Assembly (NCBI RefSeq): GCF_010365285.1 | Contig: NZ_CP048286.1 | Location: 2,189,001-2,253,000 of the forward strand | Direction: 5' to 3' | DNA: 64,000 nt | Source of the DNA: Paenibacillus rhizovicinus | GTDB lineage: Bacteria > Bacillota > Bacilli > Paenibacillales > Paenibacillaceae | Part shown: piece after piece, positions 8,453 through 16,801 of the stretch | Layout of the letters: each line of letters starts with the position of its first letter | Position numbering within the stretch: position 1 is the stretch's first letter | Notes under the pieces: generated by a model | What the model was told of the DNA's origin: nothing | Database searches by the model: none | The model's input: the letters and a program-made list of their open reading frames with translations, nothing else | Program-made: the position numbers and the translations under genes

Positions 8453-9589
8453 CTAAGCTTCCGGATAAGTAATGACTTTCTTGAAACTGACGCGAATCGG
8501 ATCGCCCGAATTCAGCTCTTTGACGGCATCCCGCGGCTGAAAAGCCCGGATAACGCCGTACTCCGGCAATTGAATCGACACTTCGGCATAGTGACCCAGA
8601 ATCATGATCTGTTTGACGACGCCGGGCAATCCCTCTTGTTCTTGACTTGACATCATGACATCTTCAGGCCGGATTGCCAGCCATACCCCGCCGGACAACG
8701 ATTTCGAGTTCGGAAATTTCAACTTCCCTACGGTTACTTGGCCTTCCGAAATCACCCCTTTCAAAAAGTTCATTTTGCCGATGAATTGCGCGACGTACAG
8801 CGTGTTCGGCTGGTCGTAAATCTCTTGCGGCGATGCGATCTGTTCGATGTTGCCGTGATTCATAACGACGATGCGGTCGGAAATCGACAGTGCTTCTTCC
8901 TGGTCGTGCGTGACGAATACCATCGTGAGACCTGTCTCCGATTGAATCTCGCGCAGCTCCTCCCGCATCTCATGGCGCAGCTTGGCGTCGAGCGCGGAGA
9001 ACGGTTCGTCCAGCAGCAGCACGGCGGGCTTCAACAGCAAGGACCGGGCCAGCGCGATACGCTGCTGCTGGCCGCCGGAGAGCTGGCCGGGATATTTGTT
9101 CTGAGCGTCCGGCAAGCGAACCAGCTTCAAGACATCCTCGACGGCTTTGCGGATATCCGCCTTCTTCATCTTGCGTATTTTAAGACCGAATGCCAGGTTA
9201 TCGAACACCGTCATATGCGGCCATAGATTGTAGCCTTGAAACACCATCGAGGTCGGACGTTTCTCCGGCGGCGACTTGAGCACGCTCGCGCCTTCGATCA
9301 GAATGTCGCCGGAATCCGGCTCGAGAAACCCGCCGATGCTGCGCAGCACCGTCGTTTTGCCGCAGCCGGATGGACCGAGCAGCGTCACGAGCTCGCCTTT
9401 GCGCACGTCGAGCGAGATCGATGTAACGCCTTCGCCGGTGCGGTAACGTTTCGACAATTGTTGAACGGAGAGCTGGATCGCCCGCTTGTCCTGCACTTCT
9501 CTCATGTCTCTATTGCCTTGAAGATTCTGACTGTCTTCGTTGTCCAGCCTGTCCGAAATGCGTTTATCTTGAATGCCCTGCATACCCAT
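8453..9589 (-). CDS. ABC transporter ATP-binding protein (PotA/UgpC-like)
   Basis: 378 aa. It has an unusual polar N-terminal extension of about 35 residues before the ABC domain. Walker A is GPSGCGKTT (about 72-80), the signature is LSGGQQQRIALA (about 165-176), Walker B is LLLLDEP and the switch His lies in FVTHDQEEA. A C-terminal TOBE-like domain covers about 290-378. The start at ATG 9589 has AAGGAGG seven bases upstream. It powers the importer formed with the permeases on either side of it in the operon. Confidence 0.93.
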   Translation of the reverse strand: MGMQGIQDKRISDRLDNEDSQNLQGNRDMREVQDKRAIQLSVQQLSKRYRTGEGVTSISLDVRKGELVTLLGPSGCGKTTVLRSIGGFLEPDSGDILIEGASVLKSPPEKRPTSMVFQGYNLWPHMTVFDNLAFGLKIRKMKKADIRKAVEDVLKLVRLPDAQNKYPGQLSGGQQQRIALARSLLLKPAVLLLDEPFSALDAKLRHEMREELREIQSETGLTMVFVTHDQEEALSISDRIVVMNHGNIEQIASPQEIYDQPNTLYVAQFIGKMNFLKGVISEGQVTVGKLKFPNSKSLSGGVWLAIRPEDVMMSSQEQEGLPGVVKQIMILGHYAEVSIQLPEYGVIRAFQPRDAVKELNSGDPIRVSFKKVITYPEA

Positions 9590-9622
9590 AATGGCCTCCT
9601 TAGCCTTGCGATAGTTGCTTCG

Positions 9623-10447
9623 TTACTTCAGCGTAAATCCGCTGGACATGACATCCGCGCTTACGAAACGTTTGGCGGCGAGCAGCAGAATAATCGTCGG
9701 AGCCGTCAAAATGATGGAGAATACCGCCCCGGCGTAGGCCGGGTAATCGCTGATGATGGAATACATGACGATCGGCATCGTTTTGTAATTCGGGATCCCG
9801 ACCAGGAACGTCCCCTGCGCTTCGTCGAGCGAGTTCAGGAACGTGAAGATCGAGGCGACGATTATGCCCGGCAAGGCCATCGGCAGCGTAATCTTGAGAA
9901 ACACCCGGAACGGGCCCGCTCCCACGTCTCTCGCCGATTCTTCCTGCGCTTGATGCACGTTCCGGAAGGCGGCGGTCGGAATCCACGTCATGAACATGAG
10001 CACGTTGATCATATGGATCAGCACGACGCCGAGCAGCGTGTTCATGAGACCCAGCTTGTAGAAGAGCACCGCGATCGAGACGTACAGCCCCATCTTCGGG
10101 AAGGCGTGCGTCAGCAGGAACGAGAACAGGAAGAACTTGCTGAACGGAAACCGAATGCGGGCGAAGGCATAAGCCGCCGGGATGCACAGCACGATGGACA
10201 AGCCCGTTACGATGGCGGCGATCATGAAGGATAGCCCGATCGATTGCGGGATGTCCTCCTGCTTGAAGACGAAGGTCCACCATTTCATGGACCATTGATG
10301 CGGCATCACGTCCGGATAGTTCCATTTTCCCGTGAAGGCCAGAATGGCTAGATTCAGCAGCGGCCCCAGGAAGAAGATGACGAAGAGCACAAGGACGATG
10401 AATTCGACGATTTTTCGCGTTCCCAACGCTTTGAAATACCAGCGCAT
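9623..10447 (-). CDS. ABC transporter permease (UgpE/PotC-like)
   Basis: 274 aa with six membrane segments. The EAA loop is QAQEESARDVGAGPFRVF, then ITLPMALPG. The start ATG 10447 has GGGAGGAG upstream. It is the second permease half of the importer. It is the first structural gene after lacI (103 bp away), and the gap between them is filled with a short tandem repeat. Confidence 0.9.
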   Translation of the reverse strand: MRWYFKALGTRKIVEFIVLVLFVIFFLGPLLNLAILAFTGKWNYPDVMPHQWSMKWWTFVFKQEDIPQSIGLSFMIAAIVTGLSIVLCIPAAYAFARIRFPFSKFFLFSFLLTHAFPKMGLYVSIAVLFYKLGLMNTLLGVVLIHMINVLMFMTWIPTAAFRNVHQAQEESARDVGAGPFRVFLKITLPMALPGIIVASIFTFLNSLDEAQGTFLVGIPNYKTMPIVMYSIISDYPAYAGAVFSIILTAPTIILLLAAKRFVSADVMSSGFTLK

Positions 10448-10480
10448 GAATGGTTGTCGCTCCTCTCGGGTTGGTGTTTG

Positions 10481-10571
10481 GTTAGATGCTTTTCGTTGAG
10501 TGGCTTGTCGTTAGATGATTAGTCGTTAGATGGCTAGTCGAGTTAGATGGCTAGTCGTTGAATGATTGATC
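10481..10571. repeat. 15-bp tandem repeat, about six imperfect copies
   Basis: Six imperfect units of about 15 bp with consensus GTTAGATGGCTAGTC. They fill the lacI-permease gap and run into the last codons of lacI, so the repeat supplies the end of that reading frame. It looks like a minisatellite that grows or shrinks by slippage. Confidence 0.75.
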
Positions 10572-11591
10572 TTTCGCTGAGCATGCGGTCGATTGTCTGA
10601 CGATTAGCCGGGGCTTCAGCTGACCGGGAGGCAAGACGTTCGTTTCCTGCCGGATTAACTGATCCAGCAGCCGGACGGACTGAGTGCCCATCTCAGCGGC
10701 ATCCACCCGAATGGTCGTTAGCGACGGCGAGAACATGGAAGCGAAATCGACGTCATCGAAGCCGGCCACCGACACTTGCTCCGGAATGCGAACCGCCTGC
10801 TCCAGCAGGAATTTCATCGCGCCCATCGCGAGCATGTCGTTCGTGGCGAAGAGTGCCGTATGACCGCCCTTCCGAAAAGCGTCCCACTGGCGGCTCATGA
10901 TCTCGTAGCCATCGCCGAAACTCGAAGTCGCCGCGGCTTGAATGGTCGACTCGGAGTCTTGGATCCCGACATGTCTCATGTAGGTCATGAAGCCCTTCAA
11001 GCGCAAATGATGGCTGCGATGGCTCTGCGGTCCAGCAATGATGAAGATCCGTTCATGCCCGGTTTGCGTCAGATGCTCGGCGACCATCCTTCCGCCTTCT
11101 TCGTCCTCATTGACGATATGAATGACGCCGTCGACGTCCGTCGAGCCGTTCACCATGACGAAGGGGACGCCGAAGCTCGTAATATGATCAATGACGTTCT
11201 GCTGCAGCCGGCTGATGAGAATGAGCCCGTCCACCCGCTTCTCCATCATGAAGTCGGCCGAACGGTATGACATATCGTGATCCGTCGTCACGAAGATGGA
11301 ATAGTTCAATCGCGCCGCTTCCAGCAAGACAGCGTCGACGATTTTCCCGTAGAAGGGATGCGAGGCGATCGGATGATCCCTTCTGAACAAGAGCACGCCG
11401 ATGTTATGCGTTCTTTGCGATACCATGGCTCTTGCGACCGCATTCGGTTTATAGTGCAATTCTTCGATCAGCCCGAGCACCTTATCGCGCGCTTCCGGAC
11501 TGGAATAGCCCTTGCCCGAAATGATCCGCGAAACGGTGGATTTGGACACGCCTGCATGCTTGGCGATTTCTTTGATAGTCGGATTATCCAC
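10551..11591 (-). CDS. LacI family transcriptional regulator
   Basis: I place the start at GTG 11591 (AAGGGAG eight bases upstream), giving 346 aa. The frame stays open far upstream only because it reads through the 75-bp repeats. The N-terminus is a LacI helix-turn-helix (PTIKEIAKHAGVSKSTVSRI), then the hinge (NAVARAMVSQRT) and an effector-binding domain (IGVLLFRRDHP onward). Two near-palindromic TGRGACCGTTCCCA sites sit at its promoter. It heads the operon and probably represses itself and the transporter genes behind it until the ligand appears. Its last codons lie in the 15-bp repeat. Confidence 0.92.
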   Translation of the reverse strand: MDNPTIKEIAKHAGVSKSTVSRIISGKGYSSPEARDKVLGLIEELHYKPNAVARAMVSQRTHNIGVLLFRRDHPIASHPFYGKIVDAVLLEAARLNYSIFVTTDHDMSYRSADFMMEKRVDGLILISRLQQNVIDHITSFGVPFVMVNGSTDVDGVIHIVNEDEEGGRMVAEHLTQTGHERIFIIAGPQSHRSHHLRLKGFMTYMRHVGIQDSESTIQAAATSSFGDGYEIMSRQWDAFRKGGHTALFATNDMLAMGAMKFLLEQAVRIPEQVSVAGFDDVDFASMFSPSLTTIRVDAAEMGTQSVRLLDQLIRQETNVLPPGQLKPRLIVRQSTACSAKDQSFND

Positions 11592-11613
11592 GATGCACTC
11601 CCTTTCAAGACTA

Positions 11614-11643
11614 TGAGACCGTTCCCACATGGGACCGTTCCCA
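11614..11643. promoter_or_regulatory. Paired LacI-type operators
   Basis: Two copies, TGAGACCGTTCCCA (11614-11627) and TGGGACCGTTCCCA (11630-11643), spaced 16 bp apart. Each is a near-palindrome around a central CpG. The second lies about 10 bp past the -10 box. The half-site differs from GAAAC at 2.3-3.7 kb, as expected for a separate LacI protein. Confidence 0.75.
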
Positions 11644-11652
11644 CAACTCAAG

Positions 11653-11682
11653 ATTAGAGCAGCGATGTTCTTTCTGCGTAAA
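11653..11682 (-). promoter_or_regulatory. Promoter of the lacI-transporter-phosphoesterase operon
   Basis: TTTACG and TCTAAT hexamers with an 18-bp spacer on the minus strand, a moderate sigma-A match. The predicted start near 11646 would be covered by the downstream operators. Confidence 0.55.
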
Positions 11683-11734
11683 ACCGAGGCTAAAGAATTG
11701 TAAATCTGGCGGCTTAAATATCCATGAAATGTAA

Positions 11735-11769
11735 AAAAAGACCGAATCAAGTCACGATTCGGTCTTTTT
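11735..11769. terminator. Bidirectional rho-independent terminator
   Basis: Perfect stem AAGACCGAATC / GATTCGGTCTT around a 7-nt loop, with T-runs on both strands. It separates the lacI promoter from the repeat region and would insulate the operon from transcripts arriving on the minus strand. Confidence 0.85.
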
Positions 11770-11843
11770 GTGTAAAGTGTAAAGCCGTTCGGGTCTGATT
11801 GCGGGTCGCATGCATGCGTCCTGCTCGGCTCGGATGCCTCCCG

Positions 11844-12295
11844 AATCGTAACGCGCCTATCGCGCCGAGTGACGCCGATGATTGGCCAGCCAGCTACTTG
11901 ACGCAGACTGTCCGTCGCTAATCGTAACCGCCTATCGCGCCGAGTGACGCCGATGATCGGCCAGTCAGCTATTTGACGCGGACTGTCCGTCGCTAATCGC
12001 AACCGCCTATCGCGCCGAGTGACGCCGATGATTGGCCAGCCAGCTACTTGACGCAGACTGTCCGCCGCTAATCGTAATGCGCCTATCGCGCCGAGTGACG
12101 CCGATGATTGGCCAGCCAGCTACTTGACGCGGACTGTCCGTCGCTAATCGTAACCGCCTATCGAGCCGAGTGACGCCGATGATCGGCCAGCCAGCTACTT
12201 GACGCGGACTGTCCGTCGCTAATCGTAACCGCCTATCGAGCCGAGTGACGCCGATGATCGGCCAGTCAGCTATTTGACGCGGACTGTCCGTCGCT
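11844..12295. repeat. 75-bp tandem repeat, six copies
   Basis: Six head-to-tail units of 75 bp (copies 1 and 4 are 76 bp because of one extra base), differing at a handful of positions. Units fall into types that differ together at linked sites (gattgg/gccagctact against gatcgg/gtcagctatt), which suggests duplication of blocks. Each unit contains a small palindrome GCCGATGATCGGC and GGACTGTCC. Because 75 is a multiple of 3, the minus strand reads as a 25-residue repeat (ATDSPRQVAGWPIIGVTR core), but the 76-bp units break the frame and no ribosome site is seen. There are no spacers, so it is not a CRISPR array. Confidence 0.93.
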
Positions 12296-12344
12296 AACAA
12301 ATCGTATCGCGCTTATTTTCTCATAAACGGGGGTTCAATTAATC

Positions 12345-12436
12345 TAACGAACTCCAGCGTCCTTATTACGTGGAAAACACTCGAAAATGGGTCATTTTCG
12401 AGCTTTTGCTTGAAATAGCGTGTGTGGAGTTCGTTA
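12345..12436. repeat. Nested palindromic element (possible MITE-like or structured RNA element)
   Basis: Outer arms TAACGAACTCCA (12345-12356) and its exact complement (12425-12436) share a centre with an inner hairpin CTCGAAAATG-GGT-CATTTTCGAG (12380-12402). Two perfect concentric inverted repeats in 92 bp are unlikely by chance. No open frame is present and no T-run follows, so it is not a standard terminator. Confidence 0.6.
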
Positions 12437-12740
12437 CAATTTCAAAATGTTACTTTTTAATCAAATAAGGCTTGTAGGATTCGCAGCATTTTGGCGGGGT
12501 GACGGGGTGGCTGCGTGACGAGTTGGCGAGATCACGGGTTGGCAGGGTGGCTGGGTGGTTGGTTGGTGGCTGGTTGGTGGCTGGTTTTGCTTGGCAGCGG
12601 GAACCCAGACTTCGACTTCGGTACCGATAACGTGCACATCGACTCGATTCCATAGCGATCCCGGTATCGGCATACGAACGAATTGGTACTCGAACCGCCG
12701 TCTTCCCTCCGCTTCGCTGCATCCATCTTGTACGCCACTA
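12437..12740. other. Intergenic stretch without a supported gene
   Basis: Contains a G/T-rich simple-sequence run around 12490-12600 (GGGTGGCTGGGTGG, GGTTGGTGGCTGGTTGGTGG). Short frames across it have no ribosome site and overlap one another, so I call none. It forms the downstream flank of the group II intron. Confidence 0.5.
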
Positions 12741-12748
12741 GAGTAAAG

Positions 12749-12810
12749 GGCTGAATTCTTTCAGCCCCTCCTCATCAAACCGTACGTGAGGTTTTCCCTC
12801 ATACGGCTTT
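12749..12810 (-). ncRNA. Group II intron domains V and VI
   Basis: Domain V is 12778-12810: AAGCCGTATGAGG, a GAAA-type loop, then CCTCACGTACGGTTT, which matches the conserved catalytic hairpin of bacterial group II introns. Domain VI is the stem GGGCTGAA/TTCAGCCC at about 12749-12768. This RNA is the catalytic core for splicing and mobility. Confidence 0.85.
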
Positions 12811-12839
12811 CCGATGTTCGTCTTTCATGCGCATGCGAT

Positions 12840-14132
12840 CTACACAAGCGTTTTTAATCCATACGTCTGGCTAAGATGTTTAACTTCATGTCCGAAACCG
12901 CGCCAGTTGCTACGTTGGCGCTTCTTTGCGTACCACTTCGTTAGCCGTTGCCGAATGTACCAGTCTAGCTTGGTCATCCACTTCACGCTGTACGGTGTCG
13001 CGTAGTAGTTCTTCCAACCCTGGATTCTCAAGTTGAGCCAGTTCACGTGTTCTTCAAACGACACTTGCCTCATGTTGGGTGGCGCGAGTCGTTCTTTCAC
13101 GACTTCTCGCACATGCTTCTCTGCTTTTCTGCAAAGCCATTGCTGCGTCGTGTAGTACACTTGGTTCCGGCCCGTCTCTGCTTTCGTCTTTCGGTGGTGC
13201 ATCCCCAGGAAGTCAAATCCTTCTTCTCCCGTCCATAGCCCCACAATCCGCGTCTTCTCTGGGTGCAAGGTCAGTTCCAGTCGCGCCATAATTGCTTGAA
13301 TGAGCTTAAATGCATGCTCCGCTTCTTTCTTTGTCTTGCACACCACGACAAAGTCATCTGCATACCGCGTCAGTTCGCCTACTTCTCTGCCATGCCTTTC
13401 CCATATTAGATCGAAGTAGTTCAAGTAGATGTTCGCCAGCAGTGGTGAGATCACCCCGCCTTGTGGCGTACCAAGGTCCGAGCGTCTTACTTGCCCCTCT
13501 TCCATCACGCCTGCTTCGAGCCATTGCCGGATCAGCTTGAGTACGCGTCTGTCGCTGATGCGCATTTCCACCAGCTTCATCAGCTTCTCTTGGTTGATGT
13601 TATCGAAGTAGCCTTGGATGTCGACGTCGACCACCCAATTCCCTTTGCGGTTGCAGGCTTTACGGATTCGCTCCAGCGCTTGTTTCGCGCTTCGTTTCGG
13701 ACGAAAGCCGAATGAGCATTCCTGAAAATCGGTTTCAAAGATCGGTTCCACAATTAGTTTCGTTGCCATTTGTACGACGCGGTCTCTCACCGTCGGGATG
13801 CCGAGCGGACGCTTGCGTCCATCTTTCTTCGGGATATAGTGGCGGCGTACGGGCTGAGGACGGTAGGTTTTCTGGAGCAACTGTTCTTGGCATTGTGCGA
13901 CGAACTGGTCTTCACCCATCTTCGCAATGTCCGCCATCGTCTCACCATCTACGCCTGCCGCTCCTTTATTTGCCCGCACTCTTCGCCACGCTTCCTGTAG
14001 CACATCGATTCGGTGGACCTTGTCGTACAACGCATGGAACTTTCTACGCTTGTTTCTCTTGGCAGCATGACCTAGCTTCTCTTGGAGTTGTTGAACTTTT
14101 TCCTTCGGTGTCGTTAGCCATTTGGCATTCAC
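12840..14132 (-). CDS. ltrA: Group II intron reverse transcriptase/maturase
   Basis: 430 aa. ATG 14132 follows AAGGAGG. Reverse-transcriptase blocks are in order: RPLGIPTVRDRVVQ, CSFGFRPKRSA, VVDVDIQGYFDNI (the first catalytic Asp), GTPQGGVISPLLANIYLN and the active-site motif RYADDFVVV. A maturase/thumb (X) domain follows (GWKNYY... near the end). The C-terminus stops at about residue 430 without an HNH endonuclease, as in class C introns that target DNA hairpins. It assists splicing of its own intron and copies the RNA into new sites. No frameshift is seen, so the enzyme is probably functional. Confidence 0.95.
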   Translation of the reverse strand: MNAKWLTTPKEKVQQLQEKLGHAAKRNKRRKFHALYDKVHRIDVLQEAWRRVRANKGAAGVDGETMADIAKMGEDQFVAQCQEQLLQKTYRPQPVRRHYIPKKDGRKRPLGIPTVRDRVVQMATKLIVEPIFETDFQECSFGFRPKRSAKQALERIRKACNRKGNWVVDVDIQGYFDNINQEKLMKLVEMRISDRRVLKLIRQWLEAGVMEEGQVRRSDLGTPQGGVISPLLANIYLNYFDLIWERHGREVGELTRYADDFVVVCKTKKEAEHAFKLIQAIMARLELTLHPEKTRIVGLWTGEEGFDFLGMHHRKTKAETGRNQVYYTTQQWLCRKAEKHVREVVKERLAPPNMRQVSFEEHVNWLNLRIQGWKNYYATPYSVKWMTKLDWYIRQRLTKWYAKKRQRSNWRGFGHEVKHLSQTYGLKTLV

Positions 14133-14671
14133 TCACTCGTACCTCCTTGATTAGCTTGAACAAAGCAGGGCCCCTTCCCTCCCGCAGGTTGTGTTGTCCT
14201 GCGTTCTTCGGTACTATGCGCCCCTCGGACTCCCTTCCTGCAGACGGCTCACTTCACCTTTTGGGCTTATAGAGCGCCTCTTTACGGTTTCAAAAAAAAA
14301 AACTTTCCTTCCGTGCAGGGGAGGGTCTCCCCAGTTCACCGCATCTTCTTTCATGCCATGCCGATCCCTTTACGCCGGAGGATTCTTCGCTATCGCTCCA
14401 AGTTCTAGACAGCTTCCTTGGCCTTCGTCCATGTACGCAAGACTCGGCTTCCTCTTGTCCCTCTTGCGAGGCCTTTTTGTCGACGCGGCAGGATTCACTT
14501 CATGTTACGGCCTGACATGTCGCTCGCCCTGTCTCCGACAGGTACTTTTGTCGATACGCTTTTACGCACAGATTTCGCCATACGCAAGTATCCTAGCTAC
14601 GCGGGGGCTTGGCCCCTCCCGCGACCGGACTTTCACCGGCTAGAAGATGCGTGCCTCTGGGCACGCCATAC

Positions 14672-14731
14672 AAAAAAAAAACCGTCTCTTATTAATGGCT
14701 GGGGAGCCCCCCACCTTAATAAGAAACGGTT
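14672..14731 (-). terminator. Rho-independent terminator of leuA
   Basis: Long hairpin with arms of 15 nt (one G-U pair) plus an inner GGTGGGG/CCCCAGCC stem, followed on the minus strand by about ten Ts. It lies 54 bp past the leuA stop codon. The group II intron begins within about six bases of its T-run. Confidence 0.92.
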
Positions 14732-14785
14732 TCTTTGGTTTGCTTTTAATTGCGGTTCACCGGAAACGGAGCAGGTCGAATGACC

Positions 14786-16444
14786 TTAAACGCTCATTTG
14801 ATTCACGGCGCTGAACAGAGCCTTGATCGACGAGGTCATGATATCCACATGAATTCCGCAGCCCCAATACACTTTGCCTTCCGCCGATTTGATGCCGATA
14901 TAAGATACCGCTTGCGATTTCGAGCCTGTTTCCAGCGCGTGCTCCGAGTAAACGAGGTCGGAGTAATTCAAGCCGAGATGCGTTTGCAGCGCATTGCTGA
15001 TGGCATCGAGCCTGCCGTCTCCCGTGCCCGTAATTTCCTTGACGACACTGCCGGTCCGGATGGTGACGGTCGTTTGGAACTCTTCGTCGTCGGAAGAGCG
15101 GAATTTCACGAACTCGACAGGCGTTGTCAGATTCACGTATTCCTTCACGAAAATATCGTAGATCTCGTTCGGCATCAGCTCTTTTTGCTGCTGATCGGAT
15201 ACGTTCTTCACGCAGTAGCCGAAGTGTTCGCGCATTTTCGGCGGAAGGTCGAGGCCGTACTTCTGCTGCAGGATAAATCCGATACCGCCTTTGCCGGACT
15301 GGCTGTTGATGCGAATGATATCCCCCTCGTACTCCCGGCCGATATCCTTCGGATCGATCAGCAGATACGGGACCGCCCAATGTTCCGGATCCACTTCCTC
15401 GCGCCATTTCAGACCCTTGGCGATCGCATCCTGATGCGAACCGGAGAAAGCGGTGAATACGAGTTCGCCGCCGTACGGGTGTCTCTCGCTCACACGCATT
15501 TTGTTCAATCGTTCGTACACGGCAATAATCGCAGGAATGTTCGTGAAGTCCAGCTTCGGATCCACCCCGTGCGAGTACATGTTCAAGGCCAGCGTGACAA
15601 TGTCTACGTTCCCTGTGCGTTCCCCGTTGCCGAACAGCGTGCCCTCGACCCGCTGAGCGCCGGCCAGCATGCCCAGCTCCGCATCCGCTACGCCCGTGCC
15701 CCGGTCGTTGTGAGGATGAAGCGACACGATAACATGCTCGCGGTAGTTCAAGTGGTTGCTCATATACTCGATTTGGCTCGCATAGACATGCGGCATCGAC
15801 ATGGAAACCGTTGCCGGAAGGTTGATAATGACCGGCTTCTCTGCCGTAGGCTGCCATACGTCAAGCACGCTGTTGCAAATATCGAGCGCAAAATCGATTT
15901 CCGTGCCCGTGAAGCTCTCCGGCGAATACTGGAACCGGAAGTTCCCTTCCGTTTCCTCTGCGATCTGCTTGAGCAGTTTGGCACCGGCAATCGCGATATC
16001 GATGATTTCCTCTTTGGATTTGCGGAATACTTGCTCCCGCTGCGCCACGGAGGTCGAGTTGTACAGATGAACGACGGCTTGTTTCGCGCCTTGCAGCGAT
16101 TCGAACGTTTTGCGGATAATGTGCTCTCTCGCTTGCGTCAGCACTTGGATCGTCACGTCGTCCGGAATCAAATTCTGCTCGATCAACGTGCGCAAGAAGA
16201 CGAATTCCGTTTCCGACGCCGCAGGAAAACCGACTTCGATCTCCTTGAACCCGATCTCGACCAGCATCTTGAAGTATTCCAGCTTTTCCTCCAAGTTCAT
16301 CGGAACGACCAGCGCCTGATTGCCGTCGCGAAGATCGACGCTGCACCACGTCGGCGCCTCGGTTACGTATTCTTTCTTCGTCCAATTCAAACTTGTTTCT
16401 GCAGGCATAAAATAGCCTCTGGCGTATTTCTCAACATTTTTCAT
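14786..16444 (-). CDS. leuA: 2-isopropylmalate synthase
   Basis: 552 aa from ATG 16444, chosen because AAAGGA lies nine bases upstream; a farther in-frame ATG overlaps that site. The enzyme condenses acetyl-CoA with 2-oxoisovalerate, the first committed step of leucine synthesis. The HMGL-like TIM barrel opens with VDLRDGNQAL (Arg39, Asp40) and carries the metal-binding SLHPHNDRGTG. A C-terminal regulatory domain of about 130 residues (MPNEIYDIF... to ...FSAVNQMSV) would bind leucine for feedback inhibition. Length and sequence fit the longer, type 2 form. No other leu gene is adjacent. Expression is controlled by the T-box leader. Confidence 0.95.
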   Translation of the reverse strand: MKNVEKYARGYFMPAETSLNWTKKEYVTEAPTWCSVDLRDGNQALVVPMNLEEKLEYFKMLVEIGFKEIEVGFPAASETEFVFLRTLIEQNLIPDDVTIQVLTQAREHIIRKTFESLQGAKQAVVHLYNSTSVAQREQVFRKSKEEIIDIAIAGAKLLKQIAEETEGNFRFQYSPESFTGTEIDFALDICNSVLDVWQPTAEKPVIINLPATVSMSMPHVYASQIEYMSNHLNYREHVIVSLHPHNDRGTGVADAELGMLAGAQRVEGTLFGNGERTGNVDIVTLALNMYSHGVDPKLDFTNIPAIIAVYERLNKMRVSERHPYGGELVFTAFSGSHQDAIAKGLKWREEVDPEHWAVPYLLIDPKDIGREYEGDIIRINSQSGKGGIGFILQQKYGLDLPPKMREHFGYCVKNVSDQQQKELMPNEIYDIFVKEYVNLTTPVEFVKFRSSDDEEFQTTVTIRTGSVVKEITGTGDGRLDAISNALQTHLGLNYSDLVYSEHALETGSKSQAVSYIGIKSAEGKVYWGCGIHVDIMTSSIKALFSAVNQMSV

Positions 16445-16795
16445 GGATGTCATTCCTTTCGAGAGTATCTGCAGTTGATCCGTCCCGATTAGGACGGAAC
16501 GCAAAAAAAGTCTTTCGTCTCCATATAACAGAGACGAAAGACTTTGACGTCTTACGCGGTACCACTCCGAATTCATGCCGAAATTGGCATGCACTTAGCA
16601 GATGCAGGTTCGCAAAGAAGCAAACCCTTATCCTCCTGATTGTAACGGCCAGGCTCCCGGTTCCACCTACTGTATTGATTCAGCGAACAACTCCAAGGCG
16701 AGTTCTGATTTTCTCCACCGCTGTTTCGCACCGTCCAACAGCTCTCTGATTGCTTAGAAAATCGTACTATTCCTTCTCAACGTATTTTGAATATT
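16445..16795 (-). promoter_or_regulatory. T-box leader RNA (leucine) of leuA
   Basis: The minus strand carries GGAGTGGTACCGCG (16556-16569), the conserved T-box that pairs with the acceptor end of uncharged tRNA. It is followed by a terminator hairpin AAAGTCTTTCGTCTC / GAGACGAAAGACTTT with a T-run (about 16502-16546). A stem I-like region lies at about 16690-16770, and the likely specifier is CUC (Leu) at 16700-16702 within GAACTCGCC. Uncharged leucyl-tRNA would favour the antiterminator and so leuA expression. Confidence 0.92.
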
Positions 16796-16801
16796 AATGA
16801 T

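Larger units (their letters stand above)
12741..14665 (-). mobile_element. Group II intron, class C-like, inserted behind the leuA terminator
   Basis: About 1.9 kb on the minus strand. The 5' end is near 14664-14666 (GTGCCCAGAGGCACGC, then the domain I run GCCGGTGAAAGTCCGG). The 3' end is near 12741, after a typical domain V and VI. It encodes a reverse transcriptase without a DNA endonuclease domain. The 5' end lies only a few bases past the T-run of the leuA terminator. Group IIC introns are known to insert behind terminator hairpins, so position and protein both point to that class. It appears intact. The exact boundaries are uncertain by a few bases. Confidence 0.85.

Noticed and set aside
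11592-12002. Long N-terminal extension of the second LacI gene
   Set aside because: The extra residues are only the translation of intergenic DNA and the 75-bp repeats. A GTG with a good ribosome site at 11591 gives a normal LacI N-terminus.
11844-12295. CRISPR array
   Set aside because: The repeat units are directly adjacent, without spacers, far longer than CRISPR repeats, and there are no cas genes.
12450-12738. Three overlapping short minus-strand frames
   Set aside because: They overlap one another across a simple-sequence G/T-rich run, have no ribosome sites and no recognisable product.
14750-16492. 580-codon open frame on the plus strand
   Set aside because: Exactly antisense to leuA, which has strong motifs, a ribosome site and a T-box leader. 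The plus-strand product is rich in Arg/His and shows no family. It is a shadow frame of GC-rich DNA.
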